Shown here one piece after another: positions 7,466-16,530 of a stretch of DNA of 64,000 nt. Source of the DNA: Rhizobium nepotum 39/7 (GTDB lineage Bacteria; Pseudomonadota; Alphaproteobacteria; Rhizobiales; Rhizobiaceae); contig NZ_JWJH01000012.1 in assembly GCF_000949865.1 (NCBI RefSeq), forward strand, positions 131,928 through 195,927, given 5' to 3'. Position numbers and translations under genes: made by a program. Numbering within the stretch: position 1 is the stretch's first letter; every line of letters starts with the position of its first letter. The notes beneath the pieces are model-generated. The model was not told the DNA's origin. It did no database searches and worked only from the letters and a program-made list of their open reading frames with translations.

Positions 7466-9022
7466 TTACTCCGCTGCTTCGACACGTGGGATGGGTGCAA
7501 AATCCTCAGGGAAATGCCGGAGTGCGCTCATGACGGGATAGGGCGTAAAACCGCCAAGCGCGCAGAGCGAACCGAACTTCATCGTTTCGCAGAGATCCTC
7601 CAGCAGCGCCGTGTTTCGCTCGGTCTCTATTCCACGGGAAATCTTGTCGACCGTTTCAACGCCGCGTGTCGAGCCGATCCGGCATGGCGTGCACTTTCCG
7701 CAACTTTCCACCGCACAGAACTCAAGGGCAAAACGTGCCTGACGCAGCATATCGGCAGTGTCGTCAAAGGCGACGATCCCCGCATGACCGATCAGGCCGC
7801 CTGCGGCGGTAAATGCCTCATAGTCGAACAGCGTATCGAACAGCGACACGGGAAAATAAGCGCCCAGTGGGCCGCCGACCTGAACCGCCTTGACAGGGCG
7901 GCCCGTAATGGTGCCGCCGCCGATCTCGTTGACCAATTGCCCGAGCGGCAGCCCGAAAGCGGTCTCGTAAAGCCCACCATGCCTTATGTTTCCGGCAAGC
8001 TGGATCGGGATCGTGCCGTGCGAGCGGCCAATGCCGAAATCCCGGTAAAAGGCCGCGCCGCGATCCATGATCACCGGGATCGAAGCCAGCGATATGACAT
8101 TGTTGACCACCGTCGGCTTTCCAAACAAGCCTTGCAGGGCGGGAAGCGGTGGCTTGGCGCGCACCGTGCCGCGCTTGCCTTCAAGGCTGTTGAGCAGCGA
8201 GGTTTCTTCGCCACACACATAGGCTCCGGCACCCATGCGCACCTCGAGATCGAACGCATGGCCCGAGCCGAGCACAGACGCGCCGATCACCCCTTCTCGC
8301 CGGGCGACGTCTATGGCTTTTTCCATCGTTCTGATCGCATGGGGATATTCGGAGCGGGTGTAGATGAAGCCCTTCGTTGCCCCAACCGCAAGACCGGCAA
8401 TGGCCATGCCCTCGATCAGCACGAAGGGATCGCCTTCCATGATCATGCGATCGGCAAAGGTGCCGCTGTCGCCCTCATCCGCATTACAGACGATGTATTT
8501 CTGATCAGCGGCGGCATCCGCCACGGTTTTCCACTTGATACCAGTCGGGAAACCGGCGCCACCGCGTCCGCGAAGCCCGCTATCGGTGACCTGTTTGACG
8601 ATCTCGGCAGGTGGCATCGAAACCGCCTTTTCCAGCCCCTTCATGCCCTGATAGGCGCGGTAGTCTTCCAGAGAAAGCGGATCGGTCACGCCGCAGCGCG
8701 CGAAGGTCAGACGCGTCTGGTTTTTCAGGAACGGGATTTCCTCGGTCAGCCCGAGACAGAGCGGATGATCGCCACCATCCAAAAAATCCGCGTCGAACAG
8801 GCCGGACACATCTGCGGCTTTGACTGGGCCATAGGCAATCCGGCCATGACCGGTACTGACCTCGATGAGTACTTCTAGCCAAAGCATCCCACGCGAACCG
8901 TTGCGGACAAGGCGAATATCGAGATTCCGGGATGTGGCCTCGCGTTGGATAGCATCCGCGACGCGATCTGCGCCAACGGCAAGGGCTGCGGAATCGCAAG
9001 GGACGAAAACGGTCACGCTCAT
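7466..9022 (-). CDS. fdsB: Formate dehydrogenase, NADH/FMN beta subunit
   Basis: A NuoF-like diaphorase subunit of 518 residues that takes electrons from the alpha subunit and reduces NAD+. An N-terminal thioredoxin-like region (about 1-120) precedes the FMN/NAD-binding domain with GLRGRGGAGFPTGIKW and the C-terminal 4Fe-4S site in SCGKCTPCRIGS. The start ATG at 9022 overlaps the fdsG stop (ATGA), and the stop is four bases from fdsA, so the three subunits are translationally coupled. Confidence 0.95.
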   Translation of the reverse strand: MSVTVFVPCDSAALAVGADRVADAIQREATSRNLDIRLVRNGSRGMLWLEVLIEVSTGHGRIAYGPVKAADVSGLFDADFLDGGDHPLCLGLTEEIPFLKNQTRLTFARCGVTDPLSLEDYRAYQGMKGLEKAVSMPPAEIVKQVTDSGLRGRGGAGFPTGIKWKTVADAAADQKYIVCNADEGDSGTFADRMIMEGDPFVLIEGMAIAGLAVGATKGFIYTRSEYPHAIRTMEKAIDVARREGVIGASVLGSGHAFDLEVRMGAGAYVCGEETSLLNSLEGKRGTVRAKPPLPALQGLFGKPTVVNNVISLASIPVIMDRGAAFYRDFGIGRSHGTIPIQLAGNIRHGGLYETAFGLPLGQLVNEIGGGTITGRPVKAVQVGGPLGAYFPVSLFDTLFDYEAFTAAGGLIGHAGIVAFDDTADMLRQARFALEFCAVESCGKCTPCRIGSTRGVETVDKISRGIETERNTALLEDLCETMKFGSLCALGGFTPYPVMSALRHFPEDFAPIPRVEAAE

Positions 9023-9498
9023 CGGCGCACCTCCGCCAGAATGTCGCCAAGACAGTGTTCATCCACTCTGGCGTGAACTTCACCATCCAGCATCAGAGCG
9101 GGTGCCTGGGCGCAGAGCCCGAGACAGAAGACCGGCTCAAGCGTCACCGAACCATCGGCTGCCGTCTGGTGCCAATCGACGCCGAGTTTTTCCTTGATGG
9201 TTTCGGCAAGAGGCTCGCAGCCCATCGACTGGCAAGCCTCGGCCCGACAGAGCTTCAACACATGACGCCCAGCAGGATGATCGCGGAAATCGGGATAAAA
9301 GCTGACGACACCATGCACTTCCGCACGGGATACGTTCAGCGCCAGGGCGATGACCTGCTTTGCGCTTTCCGGCACATAGCCGAATTCTTCCTGCACCCTA
9401 TGCAGGATAGGCAGCATTGGCCCTTCCAGATGCAGACAGTCATCGATGATAGCCTGCAAACGCGTCGCCTCGTCCACGGCGACAGCACGAATATTCAT
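9019..9498 (-). CDS. fdsG: Formate dehydrogenase gamma subunit, NuoE-like
   Basis: A 159-residue thioredoxin-fold 2Fe-2S protein of the NuoE/HoxE kind, bridging clusters of FdsA and FdsB. The four cluster ligands are seen as CRAEAC and CLGLC, after the family motif LHRVQEEFGYVPE. The start at 9498 is chosen because GGGAGG lies nine bases upstream; the frame continues further upstream but without a ribosome site. It is the first gene of the fds operon, and 112 bases separate it from the LysR gene. Confidence 0.93.
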   Translation of the reverse strand: MNIRAVAVDEATRLQAIIDDCLHLEGPMLPILHRVQEEFGYVPESAKQVIALALNVSRAEVHGVVSFYPDFRDHPAGRHVLKLCRAEACQSMGCEPLAETIKEKLGVDWHQTAADGSVTLEPVFCLGLCAQAPALMLDGEVHARVDEHCLGDILAEVRR

Positions 9499-9610
9499 GA
9501 GCCAGTCCTCCCAAACCGACAGGTGGCGGGTATCTGGACCGGGGGACCTCCACATCCTGTCCCGGTGCACCACGCTGCCTGATGGTGAAAGAATGGCTAG
9601 CGGACCAGGA

Positions 9611-10546
9611 TCAGGTCAATATCGTCTTTCCGTCAGTCGATAGGAAATTTCTATCAAAAGCAGAGGCTGCTGCACGCAATCGCGCCTCATGCAACAGCGC
9701 GGATACGAGCGGCGTATGGGGCTCACGATAGGTGGCAATCAGGCCGACAAGATGCTCGGCATCCGGCTCGACAATGGGGATCATTCGGATCTGTTTTGGA
9801 AAGCCAAACGATTCCGCGATGTTACGCGGCATGATCGAGGCCCACTGCCCCGTGCGGATATGCGAAAACAGCACGATCATCGAATTGGATTCAAGCGTGG
9901 GCTTCGCCTCGACACCGGCTTCCGCCATGTGCTTGTTGATAATTCGGCGGTTTTGCATGTCGGAAGTCAATAGACAAAGCCGAAGACCGGAAACCTGCTT
10001 CCAGGTCACGCTCTCTTGATCGGCAAGCGGCGTGCCGGCTGCCGCAATGAGGTGATATCGCTCCGAATAAAGCGGAACCGTCGTTACCCGTCCCAGAGGT
10101 TCGTTGTCGAGATAGGTGATTCCCGCGTCGATTTCGAGATTTTCGATCTGGCTGAGGACCTGCAATGAAGTCCGGGAGGTGACGGAGAAGGTGACGGCTG
10201 GGTGACGCGCCTGAAACGGTTCGGTCAGTCGTGGCACCATGGCGAGAGCAGTGGGAATGACAGCAAGCCGGATGTGTCCGGCAAGACCCTTGCGCGCAGC
10301 CCGCATTTCCTCCCGCATAGTGCGTGTATCGGCAACGATGCGCCTTGCCCATTCGAGAACCCGCTGTCCCTCCGGCGTCAGTCCCTGATATCGTGCCGCG
10401 CGGACGACAAGCACGACGCCCAGCTGATCTTCCAACTGCCGGATAGCTGCGGACAGCGTCGGCTGCGAAATTCCGCACTCCTCCGCGGCGCGCCCGAAAT
10501 GCTCCGCACGCGCGAGCGCTATGAAAAACTCCAGCTTATCGATCAT
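9611..10546 (-). CDS. LysR-family regulator, FdsR-like
   Basis: A 311-residue LysR regulator: winged helix at the N-terminus (HFGRAAEECGISQPTLSAAIRQLEDQLG) and a periplasmic-binding-protein-like effector domain from about residue 90. In Cupriavidus a LysR protein (FdsR) controls the fds operon; position next to fdsG suggests the same here. Unlike the usual divergent layout, it lies upstream on the same strand as fdsG. The start at 10546 is preceded by GGGAGG; an in-frame ATG four codons upstream is possible. Whether formate is the effector is inference. Confidence 0.85.
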   Translation of the reverse strand: MIDKLEFFIALARAEHFGRAAEECGISQPTLSAAIRQLEDQLGVVLVVRAARYQGLTPEGQRVLEWARRIVADTRTMREEMRAARKGLAGHIRLAVIPTALAMVPRLTEPFQARHPAVTFSVTSRTSLQVLSQIENLEIDAGITYLDNEPLGRVTTVPLYSERYHLIAAAGTPLADQESVTWKQVSGLRLCLLTSDMQNRRIINKHMAEAGVEAKPTLESNSMIVLFSHIRTGQWASIMPRNIAESFGFPKQIRMIPIVEPDAEHLVGLIATYREPHTPLVSALLHEARLRAAASAFDRNFLSTDGKTILT

Positions 10547-10918
10547 CCTGCCTCCCATGGCACACGACCATTCTGCGGACCGGTGCGAAAGCGGACACTA
10601 GAGCGAGGCGGGCTTTGTCGCAAACCCTGCGAAGTGAACGCACAGGAAGCTTGCCGCCGGTTCCGGCGCTTCGCGCTCGACATGGCAACCATGACCTCGA
10701 AGACGGTAGACGCATCACACGCTTGTAGATGCCCGCAATGACATTGTTGACAAAAACATGCTCGATCTTTCGTCCGAAACAAAAACTCCCCGGTCTGGAG
10801 GGTCCGGGGAGCAAACCTGACGTATGTCAGGAACTTTGACTGGAGCTAGTTACTCACCCGTTCGAGAACGGGGTGGATCTGAGTTGTCTAACCCGGTTTA
10901 TGCTTTTTATGTCGGCTA
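10547..10918 (-). other. Intergenic region between porin and LysR genes
   Basis: 372 bases with no convincing gene. It holds the porin terminator (10781-10811). Short open frames on the minus strand here have no ribosome site and no recognisable product. Confidence 0.6.
10781..10811 (-). terminator. Rho-independent terminator of the porin gene
   Basis: An 8-bp stem CTCCCCGG/CCGGGGAG with a 10-base loop is followed on the minus strand by TTTTTGTTTC. It lies about 110 bases beyond the porin stop codon. Confidence 0.8.
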
Positions 10919-11974
10919 TCAGAACGAACGCTGCAGGCGGACGAAACCGGTCCAAGCTTCAGGCTTGGTGTCTACGTCGAGGTAGTTTGCAGCAACTTTG
11001 GCAGTGAGGCCGTCCGTGATCTTGTAATCAACGGTCAGACCAGCCTTCCAGGCATCGTTGTTCGAGAATTCGTCGAACGAAACGAGACCGTAGCTGCCGT
11101 AGTACTGGAAGCCGGGGGTGATCTTCAGCTTGTCGGTTGCCTTGATGGCGTATTCAGCGGCAACTGCCCACTCGGAAGCATTGTAGTAAGCGTTTGCGCC
11201 GGAAGCCCAAACACCGGACAGGCCAAGCGTGCCAGGACCAACACCAGCCGTTGCGATCAGGCGAACAGAGCCGTTTTCGCGATCAGTGTCGTAACCACCG
11301 ATGAGCTGCAGAGAGACGCTATCGAGCTTCGCGCCAGCGCCAACAACGACGCCAACATTGTTGCTGGTGTTGTTGTTCTTGTTGAAGGTGCTGACCGCGA
11401 TGCCTTCGAGTTCGTCAACCGAAACGCCTGCCCAGAAAGAACCCGCGTCATAGGTGTAACGAATGGAGTTAAACAGAGCGTTGGTGGCAACATCGTCCGT
11501 TTCGCCAGAGAGACCATCGTCCCACCAGCTCAGGAACTTACCGACCTTAAGGCCAGCGATTTCGATGAAGGCCTGATCAACAAAAACTGCTGAACCCTTG
11601 TCGCTCGAACCAGAAGTGGTCGATGCAGCGGCAGAGCCCGTGTCAGCGTTACCACGAAAGCCGATGAAGCCACGCAGAGCGCCGAGCTCGGTGTCGGTGC
11701 GGGTGTCAACTTCGAACTGGGCGCGTGTGAACGAATCCCAGTCAGACTTGCCAGCCTTGTCACGGCCGAACTCGGTCTGGAAACGGACGTAGCCCTGAAA
11801 CTTCAGGCAGGTTTCGGTGCCGGGGATGTAGAAGAAGCCGGTGCCGAAGGCGTCGCAGACGCGAACATATTCCATGGCTTCCGGCTCGGCAGCGACGATA
11901 GCGTCGGCAGCGTTGGCGCCGGATACTGCTGCGAGAGCGGCAGCGGAGCCGACGAGAAGGCTCTTGATGTTCAT
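10919..11974 (-). CDS. Outer-membrane porin, alphaproteobacterial RopA type
   Basis: A 351-residue beta-barrel porin of the alphaproteobacterial Porin_2 family. It has a Sec signal peptide (MNIKSLLVGSAAALAAVSGA, cleavage after ANA), the conserved N-terminal segment VRVCDAFGTGFFYIPGTETC with two Cys, alternating beta-strand pattern throughout and a terminal Phe (LQRSF) as needed for barrel insertion. SD CTGGAG lies before the ATG. It is monocistronic with its own terminator and an AT-rich, long upstream region. It probably forms a general diffusion pore and is likely highly expressed. Confidence 0.92.
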   Translation of the reverse strand: MNIKSLLVGSAAALAAVSGANAADAIVAAEPEAMEYVRVCDAFGTGFFYIPGTETCLKFQGYVRFQTEFGRDKAGKSDWDSFTRAQFEVDTRTDTELGALRGFIGFRGNADTGSAAASTTSGSSDKGSAVFVDQAFIEIAGLKVGKFLSWWDDGLSGETDDVATNALFNSIRYTYDAGSFWAGVSVDELEGIAVSTFNKNNNTSNNVGVVVGAGAKLDSVSLQLIGGYDTDRENGSVRLIATAGVGPGTLGLSGVWASGANAYYNASEWAVAAEYAIKATDKLKITPGFQYYGSYGLVSFDEFSNNDAWKAGLTVDYKITDGLTAKVAANYLDVDTKPEAWTGFVRLQRSF

Positions 11975-12430
11975 TTTTAATCTCCAGTCAAAAATTTTTC
12001 AACGAATGCGCAAAACTGAGGGTGGTCTTTTCCCTGCCGCCCGCCTCTCTGCGCTGATTCAGCAAATGACAGAAAGTAATGGAGTCTCGCAATTCAAATC
12101 GAACAAATACAAATACAACAAAAGTACACAATAAAATCTTGTGGTATAAATGCAATAAATTAACAGTTTAATATACAGTACTTCTGTATTTTATTTCGAA
12201 ATTACCAAATTTATTACTTATTTATAATTACATAAATAACAAATACATTAAATTTGAAAACACGATATTACTCATGCTCGACCCGGCAAAGGATCGAGAA
12301 TGCGTCAGCTTTCGTTTGGGGCAATCAAGCCAGTCGGGCCTTCATTGCAAGAATGGATGCGAAGGAGAGCGATGGCACCGCCAGTTCAGCCCGGCCGGTC
12401 CGACGCATAGCGGGCCCGCCAGGGCGGGGC
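11975..12430 (-). other. AT-rich leader/promoter region upstream of the porin
   Basis: 456 bases without a gene. From about 12090 to 12270 the DNA is very AT-rich (13 G/C in 12121-12180 by hand count), in sharp contrast to its neighbours. It probably holds the porin promoter and a long untranslated leader. Candidate minus-strand -35/-10 pairs exist (for example TTGCAT then TTTTAT near 12130-12160) but several are equally good. Confidence 0.6.
12173..12189. promoter_or_regulatory. Inverted repeat in the AT-rich porin upstream region
   Basis: ATACAG-tactt-CTGTAT, perfect 6-base arms around a 5-base centre, about 200 bases upstream of the porin start. It could be a regulator site; the AT-rich setting makes chance more likely than usual. 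Confidence 0.3.
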
Positions 12431-14650
12431 CTATTGCATATCGCTGGACAAACCGGTGGGGAATGCCGTCATGTTCGCCAGCATGCCCTCGATCAGTTCC
12501 GCCTGCACCGGACGGCTGAAATAATAACCCTGTCCATAGGGACAACCGGCGGCGCGCAAAAATGCCGCCTGCTCACGGGTTTCCACACCCTCGGCGACGA
12601 CATCGATACCCAGAGATCCCGCAAGCTGGATCATGATGGAGACAATGGCGCTGTCCTTGGTTTTTTCCGGCAGGTGGGTGAGGAACGACCGGTCTATCTT
12701 CAGGCACGACAAGGGGAAGGTCTTGAGCATGCCGAGACAGGAATAACCAATGCCGAAATCGTCCAGCGCCAGGCTGACGCCCATCTCCTTGATGGCCTGC
12801 ATGATCCGCACGGATGTTTCCACATCCTGGATGATAAGGGTCTCGGTGATTTCGATTTCCAGCAGGGATGGCGCAAGACCGGTTTCCTTCAGCACCGACT
12901 TGATCTGCTCCACAAGCCCGCTCTGGAACTGCCTCGGCGAAATATTGACCGCCATTTTGACGGGGGACAGGCCAGCGGCAACCCACGCCTGCGCCTGACG
13001 GCAGGCTTTTTTCAGAATGTTTTCCCCCAGTTCCACGATGAGGCCGGTCTCTTCGGCAAGCCCGATGAATTCCGCAGGACCCAGCAGGCCCTCCGCCGGA
13101 TGCTGCCAGCGCACCAGCGCCTCGACGCCGCTGATGCGCCCGGTGAGAAGATCCACCTGCGGCTGGAAATGCAGCACCAGCTCGTCCTTCGCCACCGCCT
13201 TGCGCAGTTCCTCGATACGGGTGAACTTTTTCCTCAGGTCATCCGCCATGCGCGGCGTGAAGGTGGCGATGCCATTGCGCCCATTATGTTTGGCCTCATA
13301 CATGGCAAGATCGGCAGCGGCGACGATTTCCGCCGTCGTTTCCCCGTGCTCCGGGAAAAAGGCCATGCCGATGCTGCATGTGACCTTGATGTCGTAATTG
13401 CCGAGACGCAACGGCTGCGAGACCGCCGCCCGGATGCGCTGCAGGCGGTTTTCGAAATCATCCTTCTGGTTCTCCAGAATGATGACGAATTCATCGCCGC
13501 CCACCCGCAGCACAAGATCGTTTCGCCCGAGGCTGCGCGCGATGCGCTCGGCCGTTTGCGACAGCAACGCATCGCCGATGCTGTGGCCCAGCGTGTCGTT
13601 GATCTGCTTGAAATTATCGAGATCGAGAAAGCCGATGCCAACCTTCCGCCTGTGTTTGCCCGCCGCCGCCAGTATTTCCGGCAGCCTCGTATCCAGAAAA
13701 CGGCGGTTGGGCAGCCGGGTCAGCATGTCGTGATCGGCGAGAAAGGCGATATGTTCCGTTGCCCGTTTGCGGTCGATCGCGAGACCCGCCATACGCGCCG
13801 CAGCGCCGATAAACTCAAAAAGCGCCGCATCCGGCTCACGGCCCGCCAGCATGCACCAGACAAAGCCGTGCGCCTTGCCTTCGCTGGCCGGAATGTCGAA
13901 ACTGAAGGCAATATGATCTCTCGGAGGGGTGAGGTCCTCGGGATCGCTGACGCTGGAAACTAGTGCTGCCAGCTCCGCATGCTGCGCGAGCGCCGGCGAG
14001 GTATAGACCGAGGGTTCGCCCGCCGCCGCATCGAACACACGAACAGCGCAGGCAAGCCCGGTGGCGAGATTTTCGATGGCCTTGACAAACTCCACGAGAA
14101 AATCCTCGATACGCGCCGCTGCCACAATCATTTCAAGAATGCGCGCCTGCGCCTGAAGCAGTCTCTCCGAGGCCTTTTTCTGAGTTATATCCCGCGAGGC
14201 GCCGACCACACCGATAATGTTGCCGGCCTTGTCCTTCAGCGGCACACGCGACATCATCAGCCAGCGGTCGATATCACCGCGCATGGCGCGCTCTTCATAA
14301 CCGAGATCCGGCTCTCCGGTGCGCATCACGCGTGCCTCTGTCTCCGGAATGCCGGCAAGGTGCGCCGCATCGCCGTGAATATCGGAGTCGGTAAGGCCGA
14401 TCAGTTCCTCGACGGTGTCGAAACCGTTTTCGGCGACGATGGCGCGGTTGGCGAAGAGGAAACGGCCTTCCAGATCCTTGGCATAGATGAAATCCGGCAC
14501 ATGGTCGATCATCGCTTCCAGAAGCGTATGCCGGTAGGACGGGTGAGCGTTTTCGCCCGTTATGGGAATGACGGATGACACGACAGCCTCGCCGGGTTTC
14601 GTTCTCGGCGACCGGTTCTGCAAGGATGTCTTCGGGCCTTTGGAACGCAC
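12431..14650 (-). CDS. PAS-GGDEF-EAL cyclic-di-GMP signalling protein
   Basis: A 739-residue soluble protein: PAS domain at about 45-160 (DHVPDFIYAKDLEGRFLFAN), a GAF-like sensor at about 165-300, GGDEF at about 310-470 and EAL at about 485-730. The cyclase loop RVGGDEF is intact; the RxxD inhibitory site is not (GRND). The phosphodiesterase residues EALVRW, EITET, DDFGIGYS, LKIDRSF and AEGVET are all present, so both activities are possible. No transmembrane segment is seen. The start at 14650 is uncertain: a later ATG cannot be excluded because no strong ribosome site marks either. Confidence 0.9.
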   Translation of the reverse strand: MRSKGPKTSLQNRSPRTKPGEAVVSSVIPITGENAHPSYRHTLLEAMIDHVPDFIYAKDLEGRFLFANRAIVAENGFDTVEELIGLTDSDIHGDAAHLAGIPETEARVMRTGEPDLGYEERAMRGDIDRWLMMSRVPLKDKAGNIIGVVGASRDITQKKASERLLQAQARILEMIVAAARIEDFLVEFVKAIENLATGLACAVRVFDAAAGEPSVYTSPALAQHAELAALVSSVSDPEDLTPPRDHIAFSFDIPASEGKAHGFVWCMLAGREPDAALFEFIGAAARMAGLAIDRKRATEHIAFLADHDMLTRLPNRRFLDTRLPEILAAAGKHRRKVGIGFLDLDNFKQINDTLGHSIGDALLSQTAERIARSLGRNDLVLRVGGDEFVIILENQKDDFENRLQRIRAAVSQPLRLGNYDIKVTCSIGMAFFPEHGETTAEIVAAADLAMYEAKHNGRNGIATFTPRMADDLRKKFTRIEELRKAVAKDELVLHFQPQVDLLTGRISGVEALVRWQHPAEGLLGPAEFIGLAEETGLIVELGENILKKACRQAQAWVAAGLSPVKMAVNISPRQFQSGLVEQIKSVLKETGLAPSLLEIEITETLIIQDVETSVRIMQAIKEMGVSLALDDFGIGYSCLGMLKTFPLSCLKIDRSFLTHLPEKTKDSAIVSIMIQLAGSLGIDVVAEGVETREQAAFLRAAGCPYGQGYYFSRPVQAELIEGMLANMTAFPTGLSSDMQ

Positions 14651-14839
14651 CTATCCGCCTCATTACTGCATAAGAAGGCAGAATAGTAGGACTATACGTA
14701 TTATATAAATGTGAACAACGGGAAGATTGCTGAGTATACAGCCTTTTACCGCCGCGTCGACAAGCGGCCGGATAGTGCGAAGGGGACGGCACCGGAAAAC
14801 ACGGACGCCGTCCGCCTCTATTGCATCATATAGGGTTTG

Positions 14840-15775
14840 TCATGCCACCGGCGTCGGCAAGTTCTTGCCAGCGAAATGCGCATCGAGATTGGCGAGAACG
14901 AGATCGGCCATGGCCCGCCGTGTCTGGTGCGTGCCGCTGCCGACATGTGGGGCGAGCGTGACATTGTCGAAAGCGAAAAGCGCTTCCGGCACACGCGGTT
15001 CATCTTCGAAGACATCAAGTGCTGCGCCGCCGATCCTGCCGCTGGCAAGAGCCTCGACCAGTGCCTTTTCGTCCACCAGCGAACCGCGCGCCACATTGAC
15101 GAGCACGCCCTGCGGCCCGAGGGCGCTCAGAACATCCGCATTGACGATATGGCGTGTTTCGGCAGTGGCGGCGGCAGCGATGATCAGCACGTCGCAATTG
15201 GCAGCCAGCGCCTCGATGCTGTCGAAATAGTCGTAGGGAACATCACGGCGATTTCTGGCGGTGTAGGAAATGCGCGCATCGAAACCTTCAAGTCGTTTGG
15301 CGATCGCCTGACCGATGCGGCCAAGGCCGAAAATGCCGTAACGGCGGCCGGCAACCCGGGTGGAAAGCCCCATATCGCCCTTCAGCCATTGGCCCGTGCG
15401 CACATGCTGGTCCGCCTGCGGCAGCTTGCGTGCCTGCGCCAGAACAAGGCCGAGCGCCAGATCGGCGACATCGGCTGTCAGCACATCCGGCGTGTTGGAG
15501 ACGCGGAAACCGCGCCGTTTGGCTTCGGCCAGATCGACCTTGTCGAAACCGACGCCATTGATGGCGACGATTTCAAGCTTGGGCAGCGCCGCACCGATAT
15601 CTGCCGGCAGGCCGATATGGCCTCCGGTGACGACGCCACGGATTGGCGCTCCCTTCTCGGCAAGGAGCGCGACTTTATCTGTAGCCTCGAACAGGCGATG
15701 CACGGTAAAGCGCTGCGCGAGTTCTTCTTCCAGTGCCGGGATCAGCGGGCACAGTTGCAAAATTTCGGTTGTCAT
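14840..15775 (-). CDS. D-isomer 2-hydroxyacid dehydrogenase (hydroxypyruvate/2-ketoacid reductase type)
   Basis: A 311-residue NAD(P)-dependent oxidoreductase. The Rossmann motif is GIFGLGRIGQAIAKRL; the catalytic Arg lies in NVARGSLVDE, Glu in DVFEDEP and His in LAPHVGSGTHQTR, the complete triad of the family. Closest in style to glyoxylate/hydroxypyruvate and 2-ketogluconate reductases. It is the last gene of the minus-strand ABC transporter operon (23 bases after the ATPase stop), so its substrate is probably derived from what that transporter imports. Confidence 0.88.
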   Translation of the reverse strand: MTTEILQLCPLIPALEEELAQRFTVHRLFEATDKVALLAEKGAPIRGVVTGGHIGLPADIGAALPKLEIVAINGVGFDKVDLAEAKRRGFRVSNTPDVLTADVADLALGLVLAQARKLPQADQHVRTGQWLKGDMGLSTRVAGRRYGIFGLGRIGQAIAKRLEGFDARISYTARNRRDVPYDYFDSIEALAANCDVLIIAAAATAETRHIVNADVLSALGPQGVLVNVARGSLVDEKALVEALASGRIGGAALDVFEDEPRVPEALFAFDNVTLAPHVGSGTHQTRRAMADLVLANLDAHFAGKNLPTPVA

Positions 15776-15798
15776 GGGATTTCCTTTGCGCCGGTGGC

Positions 15799-16530
15799 TT
15801 ATCTCACATCGGCCTTGACGAATTGCCGGAGTTCCGGCGTTTGCGGATTGGCGAAAAGTTCCGCTGAGCGGCCCTGCTCCCAGATCTTACCCTTGTGCAT
15901 GAAGATGGTTTCAGTTGCCACGCGTCGCGCAAAGGCCATTTCATGGGTGACGAGGATCATGGTCATGCCGCCTTTGGCGAGGTTTTCCATAACCGTCAGC
16001 ACCTCTTCCGTCAGTTCGGGATCGAGCGCAGAGGTCACCTCGTCAAACAGCATCACCTTCGGCCGCATGGCGAGCGAACGGGCGATTGCAACGCGCTGCT
16101 GCTGACCACCGGAAAGCTGGTCGGGATAGGAATCGTACTTCTCCGACAGGCCGACAAGTTGCAGAACCTCGCGGGCAATGTCCTTCGTTTCCGATTTCGC
16201 CACGTCCTTGACGATACGCGGGGCGAGCATGATGTTTTCACCGACCGTCAGATGCGGGAAAAGATTGTAGCTCTGGAAAACGATGCCGACATCGGTGCGC
16301 AGCTTGCGCAACGCCCTGGCATCTTCGCCAAGCGTATGACCGGCGATCTCGATACGGCCAGAATTGATCTTTTCCAGTCCGTTCATGCAGCGCAGCAGCG
16401 TGCTCTTGCCCGAACCCGACCGGCCGATGAGCGCGAAGACTTCTCCGCGACCGACCGACAGCGACACGCCTTTCAGGACTTCCAGAGCGCCAAAGCTCTT
16501 GTGAACGTTTTCAACGATTACTTCCGGCAT
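15799..16530 (-). CDS. ABC transporter ATP-binding protein, polar amino acid type
   Basis: A 243-residue ATPase of the GlnQ/HisP class with Walker A (GRSGSGKST), Q-loop, signature LSGGQQQRVAIARSL, Walker B VMLFDEVTSALDPE and the switch His in LVTHEM. The start at 16530 is chosen by GGAGG nine bases upstream and homology (MPEVIVENVHKSFG); the frame runs on further upstream inside the permease gene but is not coding. It overlaps the end of the permease gene by 20 bases. Confidence 0.93.
   Translation of the reverse strand: MPEVIVENVHKSFGALEVLKGVSLSVGRGEVFALIGRSGSGKSTLLRCMNGLEKINSGRIEIAGHTLGEDARALRKLRTDVGIVFQSYNLFPHLTVGENIMLAPRIVKDVAKSETKDIAREVLQLVGLSEKYDSYPDQLSGGQQQRVAIARSLAMRPKVMLFDEVTSALDPELTEEVLTVMENLAKGGMTMILVTHEMAFARRVATETIFMHKGKIWEQGRSAELFANPQTPELRQFVKADVR

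Noticed and set aside
6187..8878. Long plus-strand open frames opposite fdsA and fdsB
   Set aside because: No recognisable domain, no ribosome site; the minus-strand enzymes explain the region fully.
12405..12425. GC-rich near-palindrome after the GGDEF-EAL gene
   Set aside because: It can pair but has no T-run, so I do not call a terminator.
12254..13963. 569-codon plus-strand open frame opposite the GGDEF-EAL gene
   Set aside because: Composition is shadow-like and the opposite frame has every expected catalytic motif.
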